This document shows positions 32,131 through 41,760 of a DNA stretch of 52,300 bases, piece after piece. The notes below the pieces were generated by a model, which was not told the DNA's origin, made no database searches, and was given only the letters and a program-made list of their open reading frames with translations. The stretch is from Allosalinactinospora lopnorensis (GTDB lineage: Bacteria; Actinomycetota; Actinomycetes; Streptosporangiales; Streptosporangiaceae), in the NCBI RefSeq assembly GCF_000981225.1, contig NZ_LAJC01000038.1, positions 1-52,300 of the forward strand, written 5' to 3'. A program made the position numbers and the translations under genes. Numbering within the stretch: position 1 is the stretch's first letter; each line of letters starts with the position of its first letter.

Positions 32131-33552
32131 GTGTCGAACAGTACCAACCCCTCCCCTCGCGGCGGGGCCACCGACGAGCCGCCGCTGGACACGGCGGCTT
32201 CCCCCTCCTCCGGGCGTGTGAACGGGCGCGCCTCCGCCAACGCCTCCGCCAACGGCTCGGCCGCGGGATCCGCCGAGGGTGCCGCCTCCGGCCGGGAGCG
32301 CCGGGGCAGGCGGCACCGCTCCCCCGGCTGGTGGCGCCGGCGGTTCCGGGCCGCCTCCTCCGGCGACCGGCTTATCGGCATCGACGTCGCGCGCGGGCTC
32401 GCGGTGCTGGGCATGTTCGTCGTGCACGTCGGTATCGGCTGGAGCCTGGCCGACGGCGGCAACGCGCTCCTGCCCGTGGTCTCGGGGCGGGCGGCGGCGC
32501 TGTTCGCCCTGCTGGCCGGGGTGTCCATCGCGCTGATATCGGGCGGGGCCACCCCCAAGACCGGCGGCGATATGGGGGTCGCGCTGTGGCGGGTGGTGAT
32601 CCGCGGCCTGCTCATGCTGCCGCTCGGCACTCTGCTGACCATGACGGGTGTGCCGGTCGCGGTGATCCTGGCCTACTATGCGGTGTTCTTCGTGCTGGCC
32701 GCGCCGCTGATGGACGAGCGGTGGAAGATCGTCGCCGGGACGGCCGCGGTGCTGGGGCTCGTGGGGCCCTTGGTGTCGTTCTACCTGCGCGGGCTGATCC
32801 AGGAGGGGCCGCTGGAAGGGCCGGTGGCGGCGATCAACTCCTACGACCCGCTGGTGGCCTGGTCCGGCGAGGGGATCGTCGACTTCCTGCTGACCGGTTC
32901 CTACCCGGCGATCACCTGGATGCCGTTCGTGCTGGCGGGGCTGGCCATCGGGCGGTTGGACCTGCGCTCGGTCAAGGTCCGCTGGGCGCTGGCGGGCGTG
33001 GGAACCGCGGTGGCCGCGCTGTCCTACACCGGCTCCTGGTTCGCGCTGAACGCCTTCGGCGGCCGGGAGCGGTTGGACTCCTCCTTCGACGCCGGGTACA
33101 TGGCGGACCAGGGAGGGGCCGAGACCCTCGATGCCACGCTGCGGGAGGGTGTCGCGGGCACGGTGCCGCTCAACGACTGGGCGTGGCTGCTGACGGCCGC
33201 ACCGCACAGCGGGAGCCCGTTCGAGGTCTACGGCGCGGGCGGTGTCGCGATCGCGGTCCTGGGGGTGGCCCTGCTGGTGTCGCACTACCTGCGGTGGGCG
33301 CTGTACCCGCTGGCGTCGGTGGGGGCGCTGGCGCTGACGACCTATGTGGGTCATGTCCTGCTGATCTGGGTGGGCGAGGAAGGGTGGCTGGCCGGTACGC
33401 CGCTGCGGTTCGTGACGGACAACATGGACTGGTCGGTGCTGCTGGGCGCCCTGCTCTTCGCCACGGCGTGGAGGCTTCTGGTGCGGCGCCGCGGTCCGCT
33501 GGAAGGCCCGCTGCACGGGGTGTCGATGTGGGCGGCCAAGAAGATCCCGTGA
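32131..33552 (+). CDS. Membrane acyltransferase-like protein (DUF1624/DUF418 type)
   Basis: A 473-residue protein. A low-complexity Ser/Gly/Ala/Asn-rich N-terminal tail of about 80 residues precedes 9-10 membrane helices. RLIGIDVARGLAVLGMFVVHVG is the hallmark of DUF1624/heparan-alpha-glucosaminide acetyltransferase-like proteins, and the later part (PLASVGALALTTYVGHVLLIW) matches DUF418. Relatives acetylate cell-envelope glycans using cytoplasmic acetyl-CoA. GTG 32131 follows GGGGAG. The disordered tail is unusual and rich in ASANASANGS-type repeats. Confidence 0.8.
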   Translation: MSNSTNPSPRGGATDEPPLDTAASPSSGRVNGRASANASANGSAAGSAEGAASGRERRGRRHRSPGWWRRRFRAASSGDRLIGIDVARGLAVLGMFVVHVGIGWSLADGGNALLPVVSGRAAALFALLAGVSIALISGGATPKTGGDMGVALWRVVIRGLLMLPLGTLLTMTGVPVAVILAYYAVFFVLAAPLMDERWKIVAGTAAVLGLVGPLVSFYLRGLIQEGPLEGPVAAINSYDPLVAWSGEGIVDFLLTGSYPAITWMPFVLAGLAIGRLDLRSVKVRWALAGVGTAVAALSYTGSWFALNAFGGRERLDSSFDAGYMADQGGAETLDATLREGVAGTVPLNDWAWLLTAAPHSGSPFEVYGAGGVAIAVLGVALLVSHYLRWALYPLASVGALALTTYVGHVLLIWVGEEGWLAGTPLRFVTDNMDWSVLLGALLFATAWRLLVRRRGPLEGPLHGVSMWAAKKIP

Positions 33553-33659
33553 CCGCTCCCCCGGTGCCCGGGTTGGCGGGGCGGGCGCGGGGATGCTGAC
33601 GTTCGGATCGCGCGCCCCTGGTGCGATCGCGGCCCGTGGAATCGGGGAAGCTGTGGGGC

Positions 33660-34718
33660 ATGAGCGTTACCGACGGTGTTGCGGAGGTTGGGGCGTCCCC
33701 GATGCGGGCGGTGGATGCCGTTGAGGAGTACCTGGTGGCGCGGCGGCCGGCGAAGCCCTCGCCGCACACGATCGCGGCCTACCGGCGGGACCTGCTGGGG
33801 GTGCTGGACCGGGCAGCCGATGTTGAGCGGTGCGAGCGGGCCGATCTGCGGCTGGCGGATCTGGGCGGCGGGGTGCTGCGGCGGGCGTTCGCGGAGTTCG
33901 CCGCGGATCGCGCGCCGTCCAGTGTGGTGCGGGCCTGGTCGACGTGGAACGGGTTTTTCGGGTTCTGGGTGGCCGAGGGGGTGGTCGAGGGCAATCCGAT
34001 GCCGGCGGTGCGCCGTCCCAGGGTGAAGCCGCACGAGCCCAAGCCGCTGCTGGGTGAGGACACACCGGAGCGGTTGCTGGAGGCGTTGGCGGCGGGGTGC
34101 CGGCGGGCGCGGGATCCGTGGCCGGAGCGGGATATGGCGGTGCTGGCGCTGGCGCTGCTGACGGGGTTGCGCTCGGCGGAGATGCTGGCGTTGCGGGTGG
34201 AGTCGCTCGGTGGGCGCGCGGGCGAGCGCCGGGTGCGGGTGAGCGGTAAGGGCGGTGTGGCGCGGACGCTGCCGATCGAGCCGCCGCTGGAGGCGCTGCT
34301 GGAGGAGTACCTGGCGACGCGGCGCGCGCGTTTCGGGGCCCGGTTGCGGGGGTCGGATCCGCTGCTGGTGGACAACCGCGGTGAGGGGCTGCGCCGCGGG
34401 GGCCTGCAGTACCTGGTGCGCCAGTGCTACAAGCACGCGGGTGTGCACGACCGGGTGGCGCGGGGGACGCTGGTGCACGCGCTGCGGCACACGTTCGCCA
34501 CGCGGTTGGCCGAGGACGGGGCGTCGGTGAGCGAGATCATGCGGTTGCTGGGCCACAGCTCGATCACGTCGTCGCAGTCCTACATCGATGTGACGGCGAG
34601 GGCGCAGCGCGAGGCGGCGCGGTCGAACCGGACGTATGGCGTGCTGCGTCGGCTGGCTGGTGGCGCGGGGGAATCTGAGGAGGTTGAGGGGAAGGCGTCC
34701 GGGTTGCCGCGGATTTGA
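33660..34718 (+). CDS. XerC/XerD-like tyrosine recombinase
   Basis: A 352-residue tyrosine recombinase. An N-terminal SAM-like DNA-binding domain (about 15-120) is followed by the catalytic domain with Arg171 (TGLRSAEM), Lys197 (SGKGG), HALR (273-276), His299 (LGHSS) and nucleophile Tyr308 (QSYIDV), all intact. It should cut and rejoin DNA by a 3'-phosphotyrosine. It could be a site-specific integrase or housekeeping recombinase. No attachment repeats or prophage genes flank it. It lacks a ribosome site but has a GAAGCT box 7 nt upstream of ATG 33660, as in leaderless genes. Confidence 0.87.
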   Translation: MSVTDGVAEVGASPMRAVDAVEEYLVARRPAKPSPHTIAAYRRDLLGVLDRAADVERCERADLRLADLGGGVLRRAFAEFAADRAPSSVVRAWSTWNGFFGFWVAEGVVEGNPMPAVRRPRVKPHEPKPLLGEDTPERLLEALAAGCRRARDPWPERDMAVLALALLTGLRSAEMLALRVESLGGRAGERRVRVSGKGGVARTLPIEPPLEALLEEYLATRRARFGARLRGSDPLLVDNRGEGLRRGGLQYLVRQCYKHAGVHDRVARGTLVHALRHTFATRLAEDGASVSEIMRLLGHSSITSSQSYIDVTARAQREAARSNRTYGVLRRLAGGAGESEEVEGKASGLPRI

Positions 34719-34788
34719 CGTGATGTGGCTCACGCTTTCGGGTAGGGGTGGGATGCCGGTTGCCGAGATCGAGACGAGGGGGCGTCTG

Positions 34789-35921
34789 ATGAGGGCAGTG
34801 GTGTACCAGGGACCGTTCGAGGTCGCTGTCGAGGAGGTACCGGATCCGCGGATCGAGCACCCCAACGACGTGCTCGTACGGGTGACCTCCACCTGTATCT
34901 GCGGCTCTGACCTGCACATGTATGAGGGGCGGACCGCCGCGGAGCCGGGCATCGTGTTCGGTCACGAGAATCTCGGTGTCATCGAGGAGGTCGGTTCCGC
35001 GGTGACGACGCTGCGCGAGGGTCAGCGCGTGGTGATGCCGTTCAACGTGGCGTGCGGGTTCTGCCGCAACTGCGAGGCGGGGAAGACGGGGTTCTGCCTG
35101 ACGGTGAACCCGGGCTTCGCCGGCGGGGCGTACGGCTACGTGGCCATGGGGCCCTACACGGGCGGACAGGCGCAGCGGCTGCGGGTGCCCTACGCCGACT
35201 TCAACTGCCTGGTGCTTCCGGAGGGGACGGAACACGAGACCGACTACGCGATGCTGGCCGACATCTTCCCCACCGGGTACCACGGCTGCGAGCTGGCGGG
35301 GGTATCCCCCGGTGACACGGTCGCGGTCTACGGGTGCGGGCCTGTGGGGCTGATGGCGGCGTACTCGGCGTTCCTGCGCGGGGCCTCGCGGGTGTACTCG
35401 GTGGACCGGGTGCCGGAGCGGCTGCGGCTGGCCGAGCAGATCGGGGCGACTCCGGTCGACTTCACCCAGGGCGATCCCGCCCAGCAGATCTTGGACCTCA
35501 ACGGCGAGGGGACGGATGCCGGTATCGACGCGTGGGGTACCAGGCCCACGGGGTGGAGGACCCGGAGCGCGAGGAGCCGGCCGCGGTGCTGAACTCCCTG
35601 ATCCAGACGGTGCGGCCGACCGGCGCCATGGGGGTGCCGGGGCTGTACGTGCCCGCGGATCCGGGCGGGCCCGATGAGAACGCGAAGCGGGGGCGGCTGC
35701 TGTTCGACATCGGGAAGATGTTCGAGAAGGGTCTGCGGATGGGCACCGGCCAGTGCCATGTCAAGCGGTACAACCGGCAGCTGCGCGACATGATCACGGC
35801 CGGGCGGGCGACGCCGTCGTTCGTGGTGACCAACGAGGTGTCGCTGGACCAGGCGCCGATGGCCTACGAGAAGTTCGACAAGCACGAGGAGGGCTACACC
35901 AAGGTGGTGTTGCACCCCTAG
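34789..35921 (+). pseudogene. Zinc-dependent alcohol dehydrogenase, broken by one-base loss
   Basis: A medium-chain zinc dehydrogenase of about 377 residues in two frames. The first carries the catalytic zinc site (TCICGSDLHMYEGR, GHENLGVIEEVG), the structural-zinc region (ACGFCRNCEAGKTGFC, with three or more cysteines) and the cofactor loop YGCGPVGLM. It fails after GTDAGIDA. The second frame carries on with VGYQAHGVEDPEREEP to KVVLHP and TAG 35919-35921. Insertion of one G after 35532 restores GIDAVGYQAHG. The long C-terminal part resembles glutathione-independent formaldehyde dehydrogenases. GAGGGGG precedes ATG 34789. Confidence 0.82.
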
Positions 35922-35941
35922 TTCGGGCTGTTCGCCAGGGG

Positions 35942-35967
35942 CCGGTGCCGGTGGGCACCGGTCCTTT
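35942..35967 (+). terminator. Probable terminator after the alcohol dehydrogenase
   Basis: CCGGTGCC pairs with GGCACCGG around GGTG, followed by TCCTTT, 21 nt after the stop codon. Confidence 0.55.
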
Positions 35968-36016
35968 CGCTGTGGTGGCGGCTTTGAGCCGGGACTGCGG
36001 CGCCGGCGGTGGTTGG

Positions 36017-36030
36017 TTACGCTTGCGCGC
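36017..36030 (+). promoter_or_regulatory. Possible -10 box of a leaderless transcript (exonuclease III gene)
   Basis: TACGCT (36018-36023 region) lies 7 nt before GTG 36031 and no Shine-Dalgarno site is present, as at known actinobacterial leaderless starts. Confidence 0.45.
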
Positions 36031-36834
36031 GTGCAGATGACGATTTCTACGGTGAACGTGAACGGGCTGCGCGCGGCGGCGCGCAAGGGGTTCGTGGAGT
36101 GGCTGGCCGCCACGGATGCCGATGTGGTGTGTCTGCAGGAGACGCGGGCGGAGCGTTCGCAGCTGAGTGAGGCGGTGATCGCGCCACGGGGGTGGCATGT
36201 GGCGCTGGCGCCGGCGGCGGCGAAGGGGCGTGCCGGTGTCGCGCTGTTCTCGCGGGAGGAGCCGGGGGCGGTGCGGGTCGGGTTCGGCGCGGCCGAGTTC
36301 GAGGACGCGGGCCGCTATATCGAGGCCGATCTGGGCGGTGTGGCGGTGGCCAGCCTGTATCTGCCCTCGGGTGAGGTGGGCACGCGGCGCCAGGAGGAGA
36401 AGGAGCGTTTCATGGAGGCGTTCCTGCCCTACCTGGTGCGGCGCCGTGCCGAGGTGGAGGCGCAGGGGCGCGAGCTGGTGGTGTGCGGCGACTGGAACAT
36501 CGCCCACCGCGAGATCGACCTGAAGAACTGGCGGAGCAACCGCAAGACGTCGGGGTTCCTGCCGGAGGAGCGGGCGTGGCTGTCGCGGGTGTTGGAGGAG
36601 GCGGGATACGTGGACGTGGTGCGTTCGCTGTATCCGGAGCAGGAGGGGCCGTATTCGTGGTGGACCTACCGGGGCAAGGCCTTCGACAATGACGCCGGCT
36701 GGCGCATCGATTACCAGGTGGCCACGCCGGGGCTGGCGGCGCGGGCCAAGGTGGCGCGGGTGGAGCGGGCCGAATCCTACGATCGGCGCTGGTCCGACCA
36801 CGCCCCGGTGACGGTGTGTTACGCGCCGGCGTGA
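36031..36834 (+). CDS. xth: Exodeoxyribonuclease III
   Basis: A 267-residue EEP-fold nuclease. TVNVNGLRAA, CLQETRA (catalytic Glu), VCGDWNIAHREIDLKNWR, WWTYRGKAFDNDAGWRIDY and SDHAPV (catalytic Asp-His) are the family motifs. It repairs abasic sites as an AP endonuclease and has 3'-5' exonuclease activity. Start GTG 36031 fits the leaderless box; ATG 36037 two codons later is possible. Confidence 0.93.
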   Translation: MQMTISTVNVNGLRAAARKGFVEWLAATDADVVCLQETRAERSQLSEAVIAPRGWHVALAPAAAKGRAGVALFSREEPGAVRVGFGAAEFEDAGRYIEADLGGVAVASLYLPSGEVGTRRQEEKERFMEAFLPYLVRRRAEVEAQGRELVVCGDWNIAHREIDLKNWRSNRKTSGFLPEERAWLSRVLEEAGYVDVVRSLYPEQEGPYSWWTYRGKAFDNDAGWRIDYQVATPGLAARAKVARVERAESYDRRWSDHAPVTVCYAPA

Positions 36835-36927
36835 GGTGAGAGGCAGCGCGGCGGGGCGGAGTCTGGACAATTGTGGGGTGGCCCGCAGGCTCGTGGGCCG
36901 TGAGGCGTCGTCTCGGTGAGGGCGGAT

Positions 36928-37698
36928 ATGAGCGTTCCGATCGTGTTGGTCCACGGGCTGCGGGTCTCAGGGAGCATGTGGCGTGCGCAGGTGGAGGCGT
37001 TGGGCGCGCAGGGGCGGCGTGTGGTGGCGCCGGACCTGCCCGGCCATGGGGGGCGCCGGGGCGAGGAGTTCACGCTGGGGGCCGCGGTGGATGCGGTGGC
37101 CGGGGTGATCGACGAGGTCGGCGGGCGTGCGCTGCTGGTGGGGTTGAGCCTGGGCGGGTTCGTATCGATCGCGACGGCGGCGGCGCTGCCGGAGCGCGTG
37201 TCGGGGCTGGTGGCGGCTAGTTGCACGGTGCGGCCGGTGCAGGCGTTGACGCATGTGTACCGGATCCCGGCGGTGCTGATGGATCGGTTGCCCGATAAGG
37301 GCAAGGCGGTGAACCAGCGTTTCCACCGGTTGACGCTGCCGGGTGAGGCCGCGGAGGCGGTGCTGGGCGGCGGGTTGGCGATGGAGGCGGCCCGCGCGGT
37401 GATCGACGAGATCGCCGAGATGGAGGTGTTGGGGGCGCTGGGAGCGTATTCGGGGCCGGTGTGGCTGATCAATGGGGCGCGGGATCATTTCCGGATCCAC
37501 GAGAAGCGGTTCTTGGACGCCTGTGCTGATGGGCGCTTGCTGAACGTGCCGCGGGCCGGGCACATGGTGAGTCTGGACCAGCCGGAGAACTTCACCAAGA
37601 TCGTCGCCGATGCCGCCGATGTGGTGGCGGTGCGGGAGGTGGGGCTGTCGGCGCCGCCGCGACCGCAGACCGTGCGGGAGCCGCGTTCTGCGTCCTGA
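36928..37698 (+). CDS. Alpha/beta hydrolase
   Basis: A 256-residue alpha/beta-fold hydrolase. VHGLRVSGSMW is the oxyanion region, nucleophile Ser74 sits in VGLSLGGF, the acid in NGARDHF, and the base in RAGHMVSLDQPENF. Many functions are possible (esterase, haloperoxidase-like, lactonase). GAGGGCGG lies just before ATG 36928, favouring it over the GTG at 36916. The C-terminal 15 residues are unconserved. Confidence 0.85.
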   Translation: MSVPIVLVHGLRVSGSMWRAQVEALGAQGRRVVAPDLPGHGGRRGEEFTLGAAVDAVAGVIDEVGGRALLVGLSLGGFVSIATAAALPERVSGLVAASCTVRPVQALTHVYRIPAVLMDRLPDKGKAVNQRFHRLTLPGEAAEAVLGGGLAMEAARAVIDEIAEMEVLGALGAYSGPVWLINGARDHFRIHEKRFLDACADGRLLNVPRAGHMVSLDQPENFTKIVADAADVVAVREVGLSAPPRPQTVREPRSAS

Positions 37699-37776
37699 GT
37701 CTTTTTGAGGGCGGGTGCGGTCCCGGGCGTGGGTGGTGTCGCGCGGCCGGTGGCGGGGAGGGGCCGGGGCGGTTTC

Positions 37777-37789
37777 TAGACTTGCTCGG
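37777..37789 (+). promoter_or_regulatory. Leaderless -10 box TAGACT
   Basis: TAGACT (37777-37782) lies exactly 7 nt before GTG 37790, a near-consensus leaderless promoter. Confidence 0.5.
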
Positions 37790-38455
37790 GTGACTCTCCA
37801 AGCCGAACCCCTGCTGGCCGATGCCCTCCTGTTCGACATGGACGGCACTCTCATCGATTCCACTGCCGCCGTTGAGGAGGCCTGGTCGCAGTGGGGTGCC
37901 GAGTACGGGATTCCGCCGGGGCGGTTGGCCGGTGTGCTGGGGCATGGCATTCCGGCGCGTCAGATCGCCGAGCGGTTGTTCCCGGCTGCGGAGGTTCCCG
38001 CGGCGGTGGCGCGGATCGAGCGGATGGAGATCGACCGTGTTTCGGGGTTGGTGGTGCTGCCGGGGGTGCGTGAGCTTCTGGCCGCGTTGCCGGATGGGGG
38101 CGCGTGGGCGATCGTGACCTCGTGCACCCGCCCGTTGGCCGAGGCGCGGTTGAATGCGGTCGGGCTTGAGGCCCCGGTGCTGGTGACCGCCGATGATGTG
38201 GCGCGGGGAAAGCCTGATCCGGCGCCGTTCGAGCTCGGGGCGAAGCTGGTGGGGGCGGCGGCCGCGCGGTGTGTGGTCTTCGAGGACGCGCCGGCGGGGT
38301 TGGCGGCGGGCCGGGCGGCGGGTGCGGCCACGGTCGGGGTGAGCACTACCCATTCGGCGCTGGAGCTGGACGCCGATGTGGTGGTGGCCGACCTGTCCGC
38401 GGTGTCGGTCGGGGGCGATGGGGACGGCGGTCTGCGGGTGCACATCAGCGGGTGA
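37790..38455 (+). CDS. HAD superfamily sugar phosphatase-like hydrolase
   Basis: A 221-residue HAD enzyme: motif I LFDMDGTLIDST (Asp16, Asp18), motif II TSCTRPL, lysine motif GKPDPAPFE, and motif IV VVFEDAPAGLAAGRAAGA. The small helical cap is between I and II. The pattern (DGTL.DS, GKPxP.PF, EDAPAG) matches phosphoglycolate/sugar phosphate phosphatases such as 2-deoxyglucose-6-phosphatase and glycerol-3-phosphatase types. GTG 37790 with the TAGACT box 7 nt upstream supports a leaderless message. Confidence 0.87.
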   Translation: MTLQAEPLLADALLFDMDGTLIDSTAAVEEAWSQWGAEYGIPPGRLAGVLGHGIPARQIAERLFPAAEVPAAVARIERMEIDRVSGLVVLPGVRELLAALPDGGAWAIVTSCTRPLAEARLNAVGLEAPVLVTADDVARGKPDPAPFELGAKLVGAAAARCVVFEDAPAGLAAGRAAGAATVGVSTTHSALELDADVVVADLSAVSVGGDGDGGLRVHISG

Positions 38456-38907
38456 GTGCGGGCGGCGTGTGCCGGTCGGGTTCTCGCTGTGGTTGCGGTG
38501 GGGTGCTCTTCGGCGGGCCCGTTCGCCGCCGTGTCCTGGACCGTGGTGCTTTCCATCTGGAAGGCGCTGCTCAACGGGATCGGTTCGCGGGGGGCGCTCG
38601 CGGGAGGGAGGAGGATCAGGGCCATGGTGCACCCGGTGGCCACAGTGGTGAGGTGTGCGGCGAGGTGACGCACAACGCACTCCAATCACTTTCTGTCATG
38701 GTTTCAGTACTTATTGTATGCGGCGCAGGTGTGGTGCGCCCCTTGCGCCAGGCGAAAGCGTCACCGTGGTTTGCGAGGGGCGGAGCGGTGCGGCTCCCCC
38801 GCTCAGGGCCGTTAGGCTGGCCTGCGGCTCGGTGTGCTTTTGTGGCCCTCGGGGCGATCACGCCGACCGGAGCTATCCGGGCCGCACCAACACAAGTGGG
38901 GTTGCCG
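38456..38907. other. Intergenic region before the antiporter gene
   Basis: About 450 bp with no supported gene. An AT-rich patch near 38690-38722 (TCAGTACTTATTGTATGCGG) may hold a promoter, which would give a leader of about 180 nt with G/C-rich stems. I checked it for ydaO-type and M-box riboswitch signatures by eye and saw none. Confidence 0.4.
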
Positions 38908-40919
38908 ATGATCCTGGCGGCGGGAGAAACGCCCGAGTTCCTCGGACCAGTTGTCGCGCTCGTCTGTGTGGCCGGACTGATCGGTGCGTTGTTCGTGCGG
39001 TTGCGCGTGGTGCCGATCGTCGGGTTCCTGCTGGCCGGAGTGGTGATCGGCCCGCACCAGCTCGGCTTGGTGGCCGAAGAGTCCTATGTGGAGACAGCGG
39101 CGGAGATCGGCGTGATGCTGCTGCTGTTCACCATCGGTATCGAGTTCTCGCTGGAGCGCCTGGCCCAGATCAAACGCTTCGTGCTGGTGGGCGGAGGTGT
39201 GCAGGTCAGCCTGACCACCGCCGCTGTCACCGGCCTGCTCCTGGCCTTCGGCCAGGATTGGCGTATCGGTGTGTTCACCGGGTTCCTGGCGGCGCTGTCC
39301 TCCACCGCGATCGTGCTCAAGGTGGTCGCCGCCAAGGGGGCCACCGCCCAGCCTGTCGGGCAGACGACGGTGGGCGCGCTCATCTTCCAGGACCTGGCGA
39401 TCATCGTGATGGTGATGCTGATCCCGCTGCTGGCCGGTTCCGAAGGCGACGCGGGCCCTTTGAGCATCGTCCGGGCACTGGGGACCGCGGCGCTGGTGCT
39501 GACCGGGGTCATCGTTGTCGCGCGCAAGCTGATGCCGCCCCTGCTGGAGCGGGTCGCGCGGCTGTGCTCGCCGGAGATCTTCCTGCTGACCATCATCGCC
39601 ATCGCCCTCGGGGTCGCCTACCTCACCTCCTTGGCCGGGATCAGCGAGGCCCTGGGGGCTTTCCTGGCCGGGATGGTACTGAGCGAGTCCCGGCACAGCG
39701 CGCACGCGCTCAGCGAGATCATGCCGCTGCAGATGCTCTTCAGCGCGGTCTTCTTCGTCTCCATCGGGATGCTGCTGGACGTGCGCCTGCTGCTGGATCT
39801 GTGGTGGCTGGTGCTGTTGCTGGCGGCGGCCGTCGTCGCGGTGAAGCTGGTGACCGGCTACGTGGCGATGGCGGTGCTCCGGGTCGGTATGCCAACAGCG
39901 GTGGCCAGCAGTTTCCTGCTGGCGCAGATCGGGGAGTTCTCGTTCGTCCTGCAGCAGGCCGGCGCGCAGTCCGGGATCAGCCCGGCGGGTATGGAGCTCA
40001 GGGCGACCAGTTGCTCATCGCCATCACCGTCATCCTCATGACCGCCACGCCGGCCCTCGCCGCCGCGGGGGAACGCCTGGCCAAGTACATCAGCACGCGC
40101 GAGACCGCAGTGGCGCCCCCGGCCGGGGGCGGCGCGGCCGTCGTGCCGCCCGGGGACACCCGAGACCGGGTCCTGCTCTCCGGTTGGGGGCCGGTGGCCC
40201 GGAATCTGGGCGCCTACCTGCGGGCCAACGGCATCCCGGTCACCGTCACCACGCTGCACCCGGACCTGGCAGCCGAGGCCGAAGCCGAGGGCCACACCGT
40301 GGTCCGCGGCGAGGCGATCAAGGCGAGCGTGCTGCACGAGGTCGGCATGGCGTCGGTGCGGCTCATCGTGATCGGTGAGAACAGCGGTGAGGAGACCACC
40401 CACATCGCCGAGGTGCTGCACAACGTGGCGCCGGGGGTGCCGATCGTGGCGCGGCCGCGCGAGTCCACCGATGTCGCCGGGCTGCACCATGCCGAAGTGG
40501 CGCGCATCGTCGACACCCAGCGGGCGGTCACCGAGCCGCTGTCCTGGGCCGTCCTGGACCTGCTGGGAATCGACCACGTCACCGTTGGCAAACCCGACCC
40601 CACCGTGGCCGTGGCCTTCGCCCCGGCCCCCGAGTCCCACTGCCCGCACACCGGGGCCGTCCGGCCGGTGCTGCCGAAGAACGCCGGGTGCACCGGCTGT
40701 CTGAAACAGGGCAAGCACGAGTGGGTGCACCTGCGGATCTGCCTGAGCTGCGGGTATGTGGGCTGCTGCGACTCCTCCCCCGAGCGCCACGCCGGCGCGC
40801 ACAGCGCCGAGACCGACCACCCCATCGCGGGCTCGGCCGAACCGGGCGAGACCTGGGCCTGGTGTTTCCTCGACGGGATACGGATCGGGCCCGCCGCTGA
40901 GCGCTCCCGGACGTTGTGA
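38908..40919 (+). pseudogene. Cation/proton antiporter with TrkA-N and UBP zinc finger domains, frame broken by one base
   Basis: Two frames make one protein of about 670 residues. First, a KefB-type Na+/H+-K+/H+ exchanger domain (to about 385): FTIGIEFSLERLAQIKR, LSSTAIVLKVVAAKGA, FLAGMVLSESRHSAHALSEI, LLAQIGEFSFVLQQAG. The break is at GMELRATS; one C added near 39999 restores MELQGDQLLIAITVILMTATP. Then a TrkA-N NAD-binding domain (LLSGWGPVARNLGAYLRANG to DLLGIDHVTVG). The C-terminus (575-665) is a UBP-type zinc finger: HCPHTG, CTGCLKQGKHEWVHLRICLSC, GYVGCCDSSPERHAGAHSAE. Potassium efflux gated by a zinc-finger module is inferred. Confidence 0.82.
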
Positions 40920-40968
40920 GCCCCATCGGCGCACCAAACGTCGCGGCGCCGGGACGGCTACGGGGGCG

Positions 40969-41670
40969 TCACCGGGGCATCGGGAAGAAGATCATCGGGT
41001 TGCGCCGGCCGGAGCGGACCGGATCGGCCAGCTCGAGGCGCTCCTTGGCCAGCAGGAGTTCCCGGTGGACCGTCGGATCCTTGGCCGCTGAGGCGGTGAA
41101 GTAGCCGGCGCCGCGGCGCGCCAGCCATCCCAGGACGGCCGCGCCCTCGGTGAACGGCAGCGCGCGCCTGCCGTGGAACACATCGTGCACGCTCACCGGC
41201 GTCCCCTCCGCGACCTTCGGGAAGAGGTGGGTGAGGTACCAGCGCGCGAACCACCCGTTGTGCGCGGCGTCGAGGAAGAGGTGGTCGACTCCTTCCGGTA
41301 GGGCGTCCAGGTTGTGCCGGATGTCGCCCTTGGTGAAGGTCCAGCGCTCTTCGGCCAGCTCGTCGGGAACGTTGGCGACCACGTTGTCCTTGATGTCGAA
41401 GGAGTACAGGCTGCCGGTTCCGTTGTCGCGCAGGGCCGAGAGGAGCCAGGTGGTCGACCAGCCGTGGAAGGTGCCGATCTCCACCACGGTCGCGGGGCGG
41501 TATTCGCGCAGCAGCAGATAGGTGATCTCGGCTTCGAGGTCGTCCAGCTGCGGGGTCATCGTCGCCTGGTTGGCGCGGCAGAACTCGCGCTGGTCGTCGC
41601 GCACCCGTGCCAACGGGTCGCGGTACTTCTGGTACAGCTCGATCACGGATTCGGCGTCGAACCCCCGCAA
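40969..41670 (-). CDS. Class I SAM-dependent methyltransferase
   Basis: A 233-residue methyltransferase-fold protein. Motif I is VVEIGTFHGWST (63-72), then YSFDIKDN, and DHLFLDAAHNGWFARWYL, as in Methyltransf_24-type and cephalosporin-hydroxylase-like proteins that act on sugars or antibiotics. Start TTG 41670 has a good AGGGGG site 6 nt upstream and no ATG/GTG lies in frame near it. The substrate is unknown. Confidence 0.75.
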   Translation of the reverse strand: MRGFDAESVIELYQKYRDPLARVRDDQREFCRANQATMTPQLDDLEAEITYLLLREYRPATVVEIGTFHGWSTTWLLSALRDNGTGSLYSFDIKDNVVANVPDELAEERWTFTKGDIRHNLDALPEGVDHLFLDAAHNGWFARWYLTHLFPKVAEGTPVSVHDVFHGRRALPFTEGAAVLGWLARRGAGYFTASAAKDPTVHRELLLAKERLELADPVRSGRRNPMIFFPMPR

Positions 41671-41760
41671 CGGTTACCCCCTTGCGCCCGTACCGGGCAC
41701 CGACCAATCGGTGTTACCGGGACGCTATCAGGCGGCGCCTCCGAGCGGCTCTGTTCCCGG

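Noticed and set aside
32197-32275. CRISPR or tandem repeat in the Ala/Ser/Asn-rich start of the membrane acyltransferase
   Set aside because: It is a short low-complexity coding stretch within an open frame, not a spaced repeat array.
33660-34718. Prophage or integrative element at the recombinase
   Set aside because: Neighbours are housekeeping-type metabolic genes on both sides, with no tRNA, excisionase, replication or structural genes, and no visible att repeats.
38716-38907. A ydaO/c-di-AMP or M-box riboswitch before the antiporter
   Set aside because: Expected conserved cores were not found by eye; only generic G/C stems are present. A covariance-model search would settle it.
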